In this document: in pieces, positions 36,028 through 50,300 of the stretch | Position numbering within the stretch: position 1 is the first letter of the stretch | How the letters are laid out: the number at the start of each line of letters is the position of its first letter | From: Dolomedes plantarius | Taxonomy: Eukaryota; Arthropoda; Arachnida; Araneae; Dolomedidae | NCBI GenBank assembly: GCA_907164885.2 | Contig: OU015503.1 | Span: 69,130,780-69,194,779, forward strand | Direction: 5' to 3' | Length of the DNA stretch: 64,000 bases | The notes under the pieces: generated by a model | Database searches by the model: none | Told to the model about the DNA's origin: nothing | Seen by the model: only the letters and a program-made list of their open reading frames with translations | Made by a program: the position numbers and the translations under genes

Positions 36028-36040
36028 CATATATACACAC
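35656..36040. repeat. Cluster of three (TA)n tracts with (CA)n and TACATA spacers
   Basis: TA tracts at about 35657-35737, 35836-35861 and 35960-36023 are separated by CATACA/CACACA-rich sequence. Minus-strand frames here encode only Ile-Tyr runs. Confidence 0.95.
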
Positions 36041-36668
36041 ATACATATTTGCATACATACATATAATACAAAAAAAATTATTATACAGAACTTCATTTCT
36101 GTAATTGGAGGTTGATAATTGCGCATATTTTTGTATATTCAAAACCCGTAAAGTAGTATAATTCTAATATACAGAAGTTTGCCCCTCAACATTTTTTTCA
36201 TTAAAATTGTAGGAACTTTTATGAAAAAAAATTATAAATCTTTATTTTCTCTACACACATGTCCTACCGGCATAGAACAAAAAATTAGTGCAAAAGTTTT
36301 AAATCATAAAAAATAGTTCTTAATACTTTATATTTTTATGTAGCATAAAACTTTTTACATAAAAAACTTCATCGTAATATGGAAAATTAATTACTGCGGA
36401 GTCCTTGTATATGAAAAATAGTAAAATAAAATTGCTTATTTGACATTTTACAGTTTTTTTCTTAAAATTATTAATATATTTTAAAATATTGGAACTGTTT
36501 ACCTATACCAGTGACGCGAAACTATATTTCTATGAGAGTGATGTCAAGCTTATCTGTACTGAATAAACATTAAATAGGAAGGATAGTATAGAGAATATTT
36601 TTTTAGGTCTCTGTTTCTATATTTTTAAGTTCAATTGAAAAATCAAGTGAATAGAGAATTCCATTATA
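36041..36668. other. Unassigned AT-rich DNA
   Basis: No reading frame, no matched repeat. Confidence 0.4.
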
Positions 36669-37470
36669 CAGTAGAGTCCCGATAATCAGAATTGATTGGG
36701 ACCAGACCCTTTTCGGATTAACGAATTTTTCGGATTAAAGGGACAAGGGACCTCCAACCTCGTTTTTATAAAATTTTCAATATTTAAGTCTATATACAAA
36801 AGGAGAATATTTAATATTATTTTTTACTTCATTGAATAGACTTAGAATTCACAAATAAATATTTGGGCACAGAATAAGGCCTGTTTATCAGAAAATTCTT
36901 CAAAAATTCTAGAATTTTCCAAAATGCTCCATGCGTGCTCGATTTCTTCGAAAATTCTCGGGATTTTTAATGGAAGTGTTTGTCACAAAACTGTGCATCA
37001 TTCTGGGAAACCACAAATATTTTTGAAATTTTTAGACCACAAAATAAGGTAAAAACATGCAAAAACATAAAAAAATAACAGCCAGATTGATGAAAAAATT
37101 ATTTGTTGCTTTAAATTCATACTAAAAAAATTTCAGTGCACAGTTATAATTACATTTATATGGTAAACTAATATTAAAAAAAAATTAAGGTATTTAAAGG
37201 ATGTGGAATGTACACGGAACATTTTGAAAGATGCTTCCATTTTTGACAATTTTTTTGAAAATCAGACATTAGTCTGCCAAAAAAGCTTTATTACGAATTC
37301 CAAGGGTCTTCAATGTAGAAAAACAGATTATTAATTATTCTCATTCTGTATATAGAGTTGAAAAACGAAAATTAAAAAAAATTCAGGTTGAAGATTCCTT
37401 GTCCCCTTAAGCGAAATCATTCGTAATCTCTCATGCGTAACTGGTGGAACGACGCATCATTTGAGCTTAT
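36669..37470. mobile_element. Pogo/Tigger-like relic
   Basis: The left tip after TA reads CAGTAGAGTCCCGATAATCA and continues CGGATTAACGAATTTTTCGG and AAGGGACAAGG. On the right the complement of 37380-37460 shows GATTACGAATGATTTCGC and AAGGGGACAAGG, a diverged inverted copy. The outermost right tip is decayed. Interior AT-rich, without transposase. Ends and superfamily are inferred from the CAGT...TA pattern. Confidence 0.55.
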
Positions 37471-37594
37471 ACAGAATAATTTGGAATATAAGTCTTGTTC
37501 TGTAGAAAAGTCCGTTAAAGAGAATACTTTGTTACTGTGAAGTTCGTTATGCTGTAACTATGGTCTTCCTTATTTGATTGTGGTTGCTGTCGCT

Positions 37595-38553
<959 letters not shown>

Positions 38554-38619
<66 letters not shown>
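38554..38619. repeat. (TA)n microsatellite at LTR end
   Basis: About 65 bp of TA directly after the LTR CA end. Confidence 0.95.
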
Positions 38620-38620
<1 letters not shown>

Positions 38621-38954
38621 AAACTTCTCTGTGGCGCCGAGTCATGGTTCCGAAAACTAATGGCAGTCCAAAAAAAGTTTCTTCCATAACATTCGCTATA
38701 TGGAGATTTTGAATCGGTTCTGAACAAAATATGACCGTTTAGAGACCGTTTTGCGGCTGGCTAAAGAAGTTACATTTTATACAAGAACGCGGAATGCATA
38801 ATAATGCGGTTCCATGCCAATTGTCGAGAATGGTAATTGTCGAGATTCGATCCGAGAAACCTCAGCCCCAAAAATACAAAGCGCTACCAATTGATTGCCC
38901 CGAGGCTTCGTTATTTAATGAATTGCACGAAATTCCAATATACCTCATTATCTC
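38620..38954. other. Unassigned segment before the 255-bp array
   Basis: The frame 38794-39051 (85 codons) starts here and runs into the first unit of the array. Its end is therefore repeat sequence, and I recognise no domain. The part before the array is less AT-rich and could derive from an exon or an element. Confidence 0.35.
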
Positions 38955-40735
38955 TATACCATTGAATAGCCAGATAAAGCGGGAACTGAGCTTTGAATTT
39001 ACATTCACAGATGGTGAGTCACATATTACAAAACTGAACCAATTTCAATAAAAAGGCCAGAAATAAAAATAAATTTTCAATTTAGTCGTTCAGTTTTGTT
39101 TATAAGTATAACTACGAATGGACTGTTCTCAATCCAAATAAATATATTTCACAAAGAGTATTCAGCGAGAGGGAATTATTGACCCGAGAACAAAAACAAA
39201 CTGCAGATATACCATTGAGTAGCCGGAAAATACAACAACAACTTAGCGCTGAATTTACATTAACAGATGGTGAGTCTCAAATTACAAAACTGAACCAATT
39301 TCAATAAAAATGCCAGCAATAAAAATAAATTTTCAATTTAGTAGTTCAGTTTTGTTTATAAGTATAACTACGAATGGACTGTTCTCAATCCAAATAAATA
39401 TATTTCACAAAGAGTATTCAGCGAGAGGGAATTATTGACCCGAGAACAAAAACAAACTGCAGATATACCATTGAGTAGCCGGAAAATACAACAACAACTT
39501 AGCGCTGAATTTACATTAACAGATGGTGAGTCTCAAATTACAAAACTGAACCAATTTCAATAAAAATGCCAGCAATAAAAATAAATTTTCAATTTAGTAG
39601 TTCAGTTTTGTTTATAAGTATAACTACGAATGCACTGTCCTCAATCCAAAGTAAATATATTTCATAAAGAGTATTCAACGAGAGGAAATAATTGACCCTA
39701 GAACAAAAACAAACTGCAGATATACCATTGAGTAGCCGGAAAAAACAACAACTTAGCGTTGAATTTACATTAACACCTGGTGAGTCACAAATTACAACAC
39801 TAAACCAATTTCAAACAAAGCCAGAAATAAAAATAAAATTTTCAATTTAGTCCTTCAGTATTATTTATAAGTATAACTACAAATGGACTGTCATCAATCC
39901 CAAGTACATAAATTTCATAAAGAGTATTCAGTGAGAGTGAATAATTGATCCGAGAACAAAAACAAACTGCAGATATACCATGGAGTAGCCGGAAAAAACA
40001 GCAACTTAGTGTTGAATTTACATGAACAGATGGTGAGTCACAAATTACAACACTAAACCAATTTCAAACAAAGCCAGAAATAAAAATAAAATTTTCAATT
40101 TAGTCCTTCAGTATTATTTATAAGTATAACTACGAATGGACTGTCATCAATCCCAAGTACATAAATTCCATAAAGAGTATTCAGTGAGAGTGAATAATTG
40201 ATCCGAGAACAAAAACAAACTGCAGATATACCATTGAGTAGCCGGAAAAAACAACAACTTAGCGTTGAATTTACATTAACACCTGGTGAGTCACAAATTA
40301 CAAAACTGAACCAATTTGAATAAAAAGGCAGAAATAAAAATAAATTTTCAATTTAGTCCTTCAGTATTATTTATAAGTATAACTACGAATGGACTGTCAT
40401 CAATCCCAAGTACATAAATTCCATAAAGAGTATTCAGTGAGAGTGAATAATTGATCCGAGAACAAAAACAAACTGCAGATATACCATGGAGTAGCCGGAA
40501 AAAACAACAACTTAGTGTTGAATTTACATGAACAGATGGTGAGTCACAAATTACAAAACTGAACCAATTTGAATAAAAAGCCAGAAATAAAAATAAATTT
40601 TCAATTTAGTCCTTCAGTATTATTTATAAGTATAACTACGAATGGACTGTTCTCAATCCAAATAATATATTTCACAAACCGTATTCAGCGCGGGTGAATA
40701 ATTGCTCCGAAAACAAAAACAATTTGCTGAAAATG
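38955..40735 (+). repeat. Satellite-like tandem array, about 255-bp unit, 7 copies
   Basis: The anchor GATGGTGAGTC (or CCTGGTGAGTC) recurs near 39010, 39266, 39522, 39776, 40029, 40282 and 40535, i.e. periods of 256, 256, 254, 253, 253 and 253. Units 2-3 are nearly identical. Units at 39776 and 40282 share the variant ACACCTGGTGAG and those at 40029 and 40535 share CATGAACAGATGG, so a two-unit block was duplicated. The array decays at both ends. No open frame continues through it. Confidence 0.92.
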
Positions 40736-41290
40736 CAATATTTCCAATAGATAAACTTTAGTTCTTTTTAACAATAAACAAAGCATCATCGCAGAGAAAT
40801 ATGCTGGCGAGCGCTCGCATATTTAAAACAATTTTTGCATCTGTTTAGGGAATCTCTCTGCGAAGACAATAATTTAACAGTGCGATTCAGTACTAAAAAT
40901 ATCAAACTGTTTTTTATTTCCCCCTTTTTACGATATCGATTAAATGATTTTATAAATAGACTTAGTAAACAGGGCTGAAAAGCGAACTAAATTCCCCTGT
41001 GTAAACTGAGAATGCTTTTCACGTTTATCCATATGTCGCAGTCAATGAAATAGAAAACAGCCTTAGTGTTACTTTTTTTTCATCTTGAAATGCAAAATCA
41101 GAAAAGGGTATTAAATTATTCGAAACGTTCTGAAATCTTATTTTGAACGCGCAGCAGGAAAAATGCAAAAATTAATGTAACATTAAATATTTATTTATTC
41201 GAAAGCTTTTCTTTGAAATCTGAACATAAGCAACTAAATATTTAGAAATTAAATAAAGAGAACAATCGAAAAAAATCGTATTTGTTTAAA
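40736..41290. other. Unassigned AT-rich DNA
   Basis: No gene or matched repeat recognised. Confidence 0.4.
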
Positions 41291-41292
41291 TA

Positions 41293-41293
41293 A

Positions 41294-41333
<40 letters not shown>
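41293..41333. repeat. (TA)n microsatellite
   Basis: About 40 bp of TA. Confidence 0.95.
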
Positions 41334-41337
<4 letters not shown>

Positions 41338-41935
41338 AATATTATTATTAAATACTTATATAGGCGCTTTTTACTCTATTTTTAGAACACTGTGATATAA
41401 TAGAGTTTATGAAAAAACGCATATACATTTATTTATGATTATATTTATTTAATCGCAAACATACGAGAATTACTACACAGATTTAAAAAAGAAATCCACC
41501 ACTTTTTACTGCAAAGTTCTAAAAATACTACGATTTAATAGATTACTTAGTATTCAATTAGCGTTATGTTGAAATTAGCTTCAATCTTTTATAATGGATG
41601 GTCTATTATATAATAACCCAAATTCCAGTTTAAATTTAGTATAAACATTCGTCTAAAGGAGAACATGTAAAACTCTTTTCAAAACCCAGAATGGAAATCT
41701 GCATAATGTACACTATCTGGCCAAACATCATCACATTTTTCGAACATTTGCACGCCAAAATCTGAGAATAATGAAATTTTTTGCTTTTCTATCGACATCG
41801 CGATTGGTAAATCTTCATCATAATCTTCTTCAATATTCTTTGCTTCTTCAACATTCGTTGTATATTCAATACTTAAAATTCATTGTATACTTAAAAATTT
41901 TAAAAATTAAAAAAAAATCAACTGTCCACTGCAAA
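41334..41935. other. Unassigned AT-rich DNA
   Basis: A short frame at 41771-41962 without a domain; short echoes of CTTCTTCAATATTC near 41825-41870. Confidence 0.4.
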
Positions 41936-42090
41936 AAAATGTTCGTTATAGCCGATTCTTAAGATTTCGGAGGTTCGCTATAAAAGGATAAATTAGCATT
42001 AAATACAATATAAAAACGTGGGGACCATAATTTTCGCTCGTTATATCCGGGAGTTCATTATATACCAGGTTCTCTATAACGGGGTTCGAA

Positions 42091-42092
<2 letters not shown>
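41936..42092. mobile_element. Possible pogo/Tigger terminal fragment
   Basis: The segments GTTCGTTATAGCCGATTC, GGAGGTTCGCTATAAAAGG, CGCTCGTTATATCCGGGAG and CTCTATAACGGGGTTCGAA repeat the GTTATA-type motif. On the complement they read GAACCCCGTTATAGAG, which looks like Tigger terminal sequence. Only one end is visible and it lies against a TG/TA tract. Confidence 0.4.

Positions 42093-42178
<86 letters not shown>
42093..42178. repeat. (TG)n-(TA)n microsatellite
   Basis: Five TG units and about 75 bp TA, followed directly by Helitron-1 3-prime sequence. Confidence 0.95.
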
Positions 42179-42181
<3 letters not shown>

Positions 42182-42247
42182 CATTAATTGCACACATTGA
42201 CCGTTGAATTTGATTTGAATGTACTCCGTAGCGAAGCACGGGTATTA
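42179..42247 (+). mobile_element. Helitron-1 3-prime end, copy d
   Basis: CATTGACCGTTGAATTTGATTTG followed by GTACTCCGTAGCGAAGCACGG and GTATTAAGCT: the family 3-prime hairpin with the terminal CTAG mutated. As in other copies a TA tract lies just upstream. The rest of the element is missing or lies beyond the tract. Confidence 0.7.
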
Positions 42248-43110
42248 AGCTTATGATATCATATAAAAAATTAGCTGATAAATAATGCTTTCATATTCCT
42301 AGTAATTAACTTATTTAATTAGTCATAGATTTCCTTGAAAATTATGTTTTAAATTTTATTCGGTAAATTTTATGTGTTTTTCTTAAACTGTACATAATTT
42401 AAAACCAAAATTTAAAACTCCCATAATGTGATAAATCCCACATAGACAATCATAGAAATACCTTTATTGTTCCATTCATAGATGTATTTCTATATGCCAC
42501 ACCTTTTTCATCCAGAAACATTGATTTTGAAGCTTTTATCTAAATCTCCTTCCCGTTATCACCATGTGGGACTTCTATCTAAGCAGATGAGTTTAATTAA
42601 ATTAGCTGTAGCAGATTATTCAAAGCGATGCATTGAATAAACAGACGTTTCTTAAGATCTGAGGCGTTTGATAGCATAAGCCAAATTGAAACGCAGATTA
42701 AAATTGAGTGGCAAGCTCTTTCCTAATTCATTCAGTTCGCATGCGAATTTTACAAATTATGCAAACTGCAAATGTGACGCTTTCTGTTTCTAATATAATA
42801 AAATTTTCGTTTCACTTTGCTGGTATAAATTAATATTCAGTAAGCTAATCTTAAACTGATCAGGATATGCTGATATTTTGAACGACAGCGTTAAGAGAGC
42901 AGATGTTTCTCATCTGCATATAAATCTGGATATTTTAATTGAATCAATTTATATTTTACATAATTCAGTTCAAAAGTCAGGTAATATTTCAATCGAAACT
43001 TTGAAATAATCTTCATTAGCGTGCCATGTCGGACACTAGATAGCCAATTCCTTTCGACAGAGGAGTTTCTTGTTGGTATTTTTTTGTAAATGAATTAAAT
43101 ATCAAAAATT
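42248..43110. other. Unassigned AT-rich DNA
   Basis: No reading frame of note. The end (about 43066-43110, TTGTTGGTATTTTTTTGTAAAT) is echoed at about 43548-43590 on the other side of the next MITE, a weak tandem duplication. Confidence 0.4.
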
Positions 43111-43114
43111 TTAA

Positions 43115-43477
<363 letters not shown>

Positions 43478-43757
43478 TTAAATAATTATCTTTAGTGTGT
43501 CTTTTCAGATTTCAGCTAACATTTAATGCAAAACGACACCAAAGATTGCTGGCTGTATTTTTTGCAAATGAATTCACTGTCAAAAATTTCAATTAATTTT
43601 CGTTATTGTGTCATGTCGAAATCCGGTAATATTTCGTGCAAACCGACATCCAAGATTACTGATGCTGTTTTTAAAATGCCTTCAAAACATTTAAGATCAG
43701 ATCATTATCACGGAGAGTTGCAATATGACAGAGTCTGTAGTTGTCTGGTATGGGGTG

Positions 43758-44034
43758 TGTTCATGAATAAGCAAGACTTAAGTTTAAAATATTAAGTTTA
43801 TTCAGAACTTCAGTAAAAGTTAGAAATATTAAATGTAATAACTTAGAATATTTGTATAATCAAAATAATCTCACACAGAGTCTTCTAACACATGAATCTC
43901 ACCAGCTCGTAAGTCTAACTGTGTGTGCTGCTACCGGCACCTTCTCTGTAACTCGAGCGGTATTTATACAAGCAAGTAAGATAACATTAACATATATTTG
44001 CATAAAATAGGGCAGTGTCTCGCAGCATGTCACA
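43758..44034 (-). promoter_or_regulatory. Promoter-like block, possibly a solo LTR
   Basis: On the minus strand it begins TGTGACATGCTGCG, has TATAAATACCGC near 43968 and an AATAAAC near 43803, and ends CATGAACA. TG...CA ends, a TATA box and a polyadenylation signal in this order fit a short LTR. The flanking bases (GGGTG and TCTCA) do not form a duplication, so this is tentative. Confidence 0.3.
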
Positions 44035-44098
44035 TCTCAACTCTTGCAGATTTTACTTCTTGTTTGGCGAGGAGTGGGAAAACATTGCATAATTTAAC

Positions 44099-44374
44099 AT
44101 GGCGTTCAATGAGCATTCTTACAGCTTGTTGAATAAAATGCTCTCAGATTACGCAAAGTCTTTAGATATGGTATCTAAACAAAGGTATATCACTAAATTA
44201 AACATTCAGGTACAGCCCGAAAAGGTTTATTCAGTATTTGACCCGCATTTATTGACAGAGGAAGACTGGAGTTACGATACAAGACGCTGGCCTGAAGTAA
44301 CTTATCCTGATATCTATACATATCTCAACATAATAATAATCATTCTCAACCAAAGAATGATTATATTTTCTTAA
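44099..44374 (+). CDS. Small protein of unknown function, possibly first exon of a TE-associated gene
   Basis: The ATG follows a clean AACATGG context. The 91-codon frame is hydrophilic at first (SLLNKMLSDYAKSLDMVSKQRYITKLNIQVQ) and then reads WPEVTYPDIYTYLN before an isoleucine-rich tail. The pattern of a basic helix, then a KQRYI.KL segment, then a P.VTYPDI..YL segment reminds me of a short domain at the start of transposon-associated proteins in invertebrates. There the YPDI..YL segment usually ends an exon. That memory is uncertain. The last 16 residues look like read-through. Could be chance. Confidence 0.35.
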   Translation: MAFNEHSYSLLNKMLSDYAKSLDMVSKQRYITKLNIQVQPEKVYSVFDPHLLTEEDWSYDTRRWPEVTYPDIYTYLNIIIIILNQRMIIFS

Positions 44375-45299
44375 ACCTTGCGAAATATTGAAAAAAAGTG
44401 TTAAAATACCTGTTACATACAACTAATATGAGGAATTTAATAAATAAACTTAAATTATTTAACTCAAAATGAAGGTATCGTCCAAAACATGCAAACGCAT
44501 AGGAACGGCTTCTGTTTTCTGCCACCCGATAATCACATGATCTATAGTAGACGAAAACTGACGTAGCCAATGACGTTGCGACGTTTCGCCTTATACACTG
44601 GAAAGGAAAAATAATAAAGCATGGGGAAAATAAATTGAAAACCCCGTTTCTCAGATGTATGACGTCAAATTTTCCGTGACGCCATTAGCTGTTAGGTAAC
44701 AAGGGCTACTTCAGTCTAAAACGATAGCATGAATGTCGGAAAGTAATACAAGTAAACTAGATCTTATAAACTGAAGTTTATATAGCCCTTTTAGAGTTCA
44801 TTTGCCTAACAACCATGAATGCTAGGCTACAGTGAAAATGTCATGATTTGTTGCAACACTCAATATAGAGGAAATCATGCTTTTTTTTTAAAAAAAAACT
44901 TTTCTAGACAATAGTTTCAATTTTTATTTTCATGAATAAATGTTAGCTGAGTTTTCTATTTGACGAAATTACATCGATATACTTAAAAAAAGTTTGGTTA
45001 ATACGATAGATAATCCAAGAAATAATTTTTATAATCACAAGTTGATAAAAACGAACAGGATTGACTAATAACTATTTATAAGGTACGTAGATATATAAGC
45101 GTAAGTTTTAGCTCTCTTTGTGTGCAAAATAACAGGAACGTATAAATGGTGTCATGACGGACACAATTTTGGATTTTAACCGGTAAAATTGCAATCACAC
45201 TTCGTGGTAATAGCGTTATAAAACTTAGACATAAATATAGTCAAAAATCTTAAACCAAAGTATGAACTAATCATGCCCATCAGAGCTATCATGTAATCT
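44375..45299. other. Unassigned AT-rich DNA
   Basis: No gene or matched repeat recognised. Confidence 0.4.
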
Positions 45300-47720
45300 G
45301 GAGATATTTATGCTTGCAATAAACGATATGTGTATCAGTGTCATAAAAATATTCCTATGCATTTAATATTGCAGAGAAATATTTAAAAAAGGGGCATTAG
45401 TAAAAGTTTAGTTTATCAGGAGCATGAAAATATTTCTATGCATAGGAATATTTAATAGGAATATATTCTACGCACCTGATAAACAACATTTATTAGGAGC
45501 ATAAAAATATCTATTCTCTTGAATAATTTTCCTGTAGAAGCCAGGGAAATTACAAAGGATTGAAAAGCCATGGTCATAAAATCTTTTTCATACATTTACA
45601 GAAATTGCTTTATTGCCTAGGAAAATAAATATCTCACAATCACAAAACGAGTAACCAAAGACAACATAAAATAAAATCTGTGAAAACTTTCCCAAGATTT
45701 TTTCTCCTCTTAACACCTCATCATCGAAGCTACTTTTAAATCTACATGTTTACAATATTTCTTTTTAAGTTCTATATGGTTACGTAAGTTTTGCATATGT
45801 TTGCAATAAACGTTAAGTGTATCAATAACATAAAAATAGTCATATGCATTTAATATTACATAGGAATATTCTAAAAGAGATATTAGCAAACGTTTAGTTT
45901 ATTAGGAGAAAAAAAATATTCCTATAAATTGGATATTGTCTAGGAATATTTTGAGTACTTTTTATGCACCTGATAAACAACATTTATTAGGAGCATAAAA
46001 ATATCTTTTATCTTGAATAATTTTCCTATAGAAGCCAGAGAAATTACAAAGGATTCAAACGTCATGATCATTAAATCTTTTTCATACATTTACAGAAATT
46101 GCTTTATTGCCTAAGAAAATTAATATCTCTCGATCACAAAACGCATAACTAAATACAACATAAAATAAAATCTGAAAACTTTCCAAGATTTTTTTCCTTA
46201 TAACACCTAATCCTGGAAACCGCTTTTAATTCTATATGCTTACAATATGTTTTTTTTAAAAATTGTATATGGTTGCATATATTTCATATGTGTTTGCAAT
46301 AAACGTTAAGTGTATCAGTAGCATAACAATATTCCTACGCATTTAATATTAATATTGAATATTGATATTCTAAAAGAGATTTTAGTAAACGTTTAGTTTA
46401 TTAGGAGAATAAAAAGACATTCCTATGAATTGAATGTTGTCTAGGAATATTTTGAATACTTTTTATGCACCTGATAAATAACATTTATTAGGAGCATAAA
46501 AATATCTATTCTCTTGAATATTTTTAATTTAGGAGCCAGGAAAGTTACAAAGGATTCAAAAGCCATAATCATTAAATCTTTTTCACACATTTACAGAAAT
46601 TTCTTTATTGCCTAGGAAAATAAATATCTCACAATCACAAAACGAGTAACCGAACACAACATAAAATAAAATCTGTGAAAACTTTCCAAGATTTTTTCTC
46701 CTCTTAACACCTCATCATCGAAGCTACTTTTAAATCTACATGTTTACAATATTTCTTTTTAAGTTCTATATGGTTACGTAAGTTTTGCATATGTTTGCAA
46801 TAAACGTTAAGTGTATCAATAACATAAAAATAGTCATATGCATTTAATATTACATAGGAATATTCTAAAAGAGATATTAGCAAACGTTTAGTTTATTAGG
46901 AGAAAAAAAATATTCCTATAAATTGGATATTGTCTAGGAATATTTTGAGTACTTTTTATGCACCTGATAAACAACATTTATTAGGAGCATAAAAATATCT
47001 TTTATCTTGAATAATTTTCCTATAGAAGCCAGAGAAATTACAAAGGATTCAAACGTCATGATCATTAAATCTTTTTCATACATTTACAGAAATTGCTTTA
47101 TTGCCTAAGAAAATTAATATCTCTCGATCACAAAACGCATAACTAAATACAACATAAAATAAAATCTGAAAACTTTCCAAGATTTTTTTCCTTATAACAC
47201 CTAATCCTGGAAACCGCTTTTAATTCTATATGCTTACAATATGTTTTTTTTAAAAATTGTATATGGTTGCATATATTTCATATGTGTTTGCAATAAACGT
47301 TAAGTGTATCAGTAGCATAACAATATTCCTACGCATTTAATATTAATATTGAATATTGATATTCTAAAAGAGATTTTAGTAAACGTTTAGTTTATTAGGA
47401 GAATAAAAAGACATTCCTATGAATTGAATGTTGTCTAGGAATATTTTGAATACTTTTATGCACCTGATAAATAACATTTATTAGGAGCATAAAAATATCT
47501 ATTCTCTTGAATATTTTTAATTTAGGAGCCAGGAAAGTTACAAAGGATTCAAAAGCCATAATCATTAAATCTTTTTCACACATTTACAGAAATTTCTTTA
47601 TTGCCTAGGAAAATAAATATCTCACAATCACAAAACGAGTAACCGAACACAACATAAAATAAAATCTGTGAAAACTTTCCAAGATTTTTTCTCCTCTTAA
47701 CACCTCATCATGGAAACCGC
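45300..47720 (+). repeat. Tandem array, about 494-bp unit with 994-bp higher-order repeat
   Basis: The anchor CAATAAACG recurs near 45318, 45804, 46298, 46798 and 47291 (486, 494, 500, 493 bp). Units 2+3 and 4+5 form a 994-bp pair that is almost identical base for base, whereas adjacent units differ clearly. The last doubling is therefore recent. Each unit contains TTTATTAGGAGCATAAAAATATC, CCTAGGAAAATAAATATCTC and AAAACTTTCCAAGATTTTTT segments. Non-coding. Confidence 0.93.
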
Positions 47721-49250
47721 TTTTAATTGATGTGCGAGGAGCAGTTGCTATTGGCATGTGGTTAAACAAATACTTCCATCAACATCAATAAGTGGCGCTT
47801 ACTTTTTCCGATATTTCAACTTTATACTGCTCGTTATCACTTTTCACTTCATCATTCCCGACCTTTTCCCTCGATGACAGAAATTTTTCTCTTAATAGGC
47901 GAGACCGTGAAATATCGGACCTACTTATGAAGCCGTAAATTGACTGTCAGTTTTTTTCTTCTCAAGTCTTAGCCATTTGTTCATTGTACCAAGACGTTCA
48001 TTAATTTTAGTCTCTCATAATTCTCGAAAGTTTAGAAAAATTTTTATTATAGACATTTAAAAAAAAATTTATTTTAATATTAATTTCCTATCTTATATCA
48101 ATTTATCAAGATGAACTATTCGTCTAATTTATAAATTTTTATCATTTAATATTTATGCAATAAATGTTGGCAGCTAAGAAGTGATTTGATATCACCATGA
48201 GAATATTGTTACAGTTGTATTTATAAGTTGTTAAGTGTATGTATTACAACTTGAAGCAGATAAGTGCAATCTCTAAACACAGATAAAAAGAAAATTTACC
48301 GTTCTAATTAAATATTACTAGTTATTCAATGTAATTAATATGGTTTGCATGTATTTCTTCACAGATATGCACTGAATATTTGCTTCAATTTAATAAGGTT
48401 ATTAATTAATGTAACAAAACTGTTATAATTGAAATTTAAAATTATCTAAAGTCTCCAAAAACTTTAATATAATTATATTTTAAAATTTTTAACAATTTAA
48501 TAAAAAATCTGAATCACATATAACAGGTAACGGTTATTATTTCATCTATAGAAATCAATGATTCAAATATAATGTAACATGACAGAAAAATGTAATTTAA
48601 ATTATATTTAGAATAACTTCACACATGATTATATGCCTACAATAATGAGTAAATATAACATTAATGGCATAAATAAAATATTTTAATTGTAAATTTCCAA
48701 ACATATTAATTATAATCGCAAGCCCATAATTTAGGGGGAATTTTATAAAATTTTATTATTATTCATGAAAGATATATTTAATTAAATACCAGGTAACAAT
48801 AAGAAAAGTAATGCTTAATTGAATTTTACAAACATATTAATCGTGTTTTGTTAATTGCATATGTCCCAACAAAGCAGAAATTTATTTTATTACTAGAACA
48901 AATTTTTAATGACTTCATATTGTTTGTGGTAAATATATCTAAAGGAAATAATTAGATACTTATATATATATAAACAAACATTTTCAATAATTACGCTCGA
49001 AAGCTTGCTAATATTTTTTTTATTTATTTATTTATTAAATCATTTAAGGAGACGTTTTCCGGTTGATTGGATAGTTTGCTGGAGTTAATTTGAGTGTTTT
49101 TGTGTAAAGAGTTGGTAGGGAGCGTTTGGTTTTTATAAAAAACGTAGTTAACAACTATCATTAAACACCACAGTTTCAGGCCACTTTAAATGCGGTATAT
49201 TCGCACACAATGAAGAATAATTTGCACGAGAACACAAAAAAAGGTATTAA
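47721..49250. other. Unassigned AT-rich DNA
   Basis: About 1.5 kb without a reading frame above background and without a repeat matched in the window. A short TA run is near 48961, and (TTTA)n is near 49017-49035. The left 300 bp are somewhat less AT-rich. Confidence 0.4.
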
Positions 49251-49966
49251 GGGGATGGTGAACTTTCAAATTACGAAAAATCGAACGAAAATTGGAATTT
49301 TTTGGGGGGTGTTTTAATATTTTAAAAGTATGTAAATATTGGAATAAAATGCATTTAAAATATGTAATAAAATGTAAAATGAAAACTTGGTGGCTTTAGA
49401 AAAGTAAATATTAAAGGTAGAGTGAAAAAATATCTTTTAAAGGCCATTTTATTAAAATGAGTAATTTCCAGATTTGCAAGTATTTGAAATGCTCCTTGCA
49501 TCACAATTTCTGACGAAATTTTATAAAATTTATAATAAAGACTGCTCTTATACAATAAAATAAAGTTATGTATCCACTTCAGGTTTCGACATCATTAAGA
49601 TTATCAAAGTTTAACTTAAGTGTAGAAAAGCACAAAAATTTTACGAAAATTCAGTGTACAAGCATAAAAATATTTCCTAAAAATTGTCTATTCAACGAAA
49701 ACACAAAATAATACATAACTCTGTTCAAAATTTATTTATAAGCAATATAAATGCAAAATTAAGGGGGGGAGTTAAAAATTGTGTCGCAAGGGACATTTTA
49801 AAAAACATAATAAAAATTTCAATTTTTAAAATATAAATTTTTTAAAAAAATTATAAAATTTTATAAGATGTTTGATATAGTTATACTTCAATGAATATAT
49901 ATATGGAAAATTTCATATCCCTGAGGTAAAAATTTCATAAAGTGCTTTCTAATGTCCACCATCCCC
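49251..49966 (+). mobile_element. TTAA-flanked MITE-like repeat, copy B (empty site for the piggyBac)
   Basis: Flanked by TTAA at 49247-49250 and 49967-49970. Tips GGGGATGGTGAACTTTC and the complement of GGGGATGGTGGACATT are inverted. The whole 716 bp matches copy A at 33051-34770 minus its piggyBac insert. At the position of that insert this copy reads TATACTTCAATGAATATA, i.e. no insertion. No coding capacity. Confidence 0.82.
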
Positions 49967-49970
49967 TTAA

Positions 49971-50022
49971 CCTTTTCCTTACGGGGTGGGATAGCATGTA
50001 TCCCAACAATACAGGCCCAAGA

Positions 50023-50095
<73 letters not shown>

Positions 50096-50221
50096 GTGGC
50101 GCCTTGGAGGGGGCTGAGTTAAACGAATAAAAATATTTAAAATGTAAATTCAATATTCATAATTCCATTTCTATTTCTTTGGAGGGAGCAGGGCCCCTTG
50201 GCCCACCCCCTGCGTGCTTCA

Positions 50222-50300
<79 letters not shown>

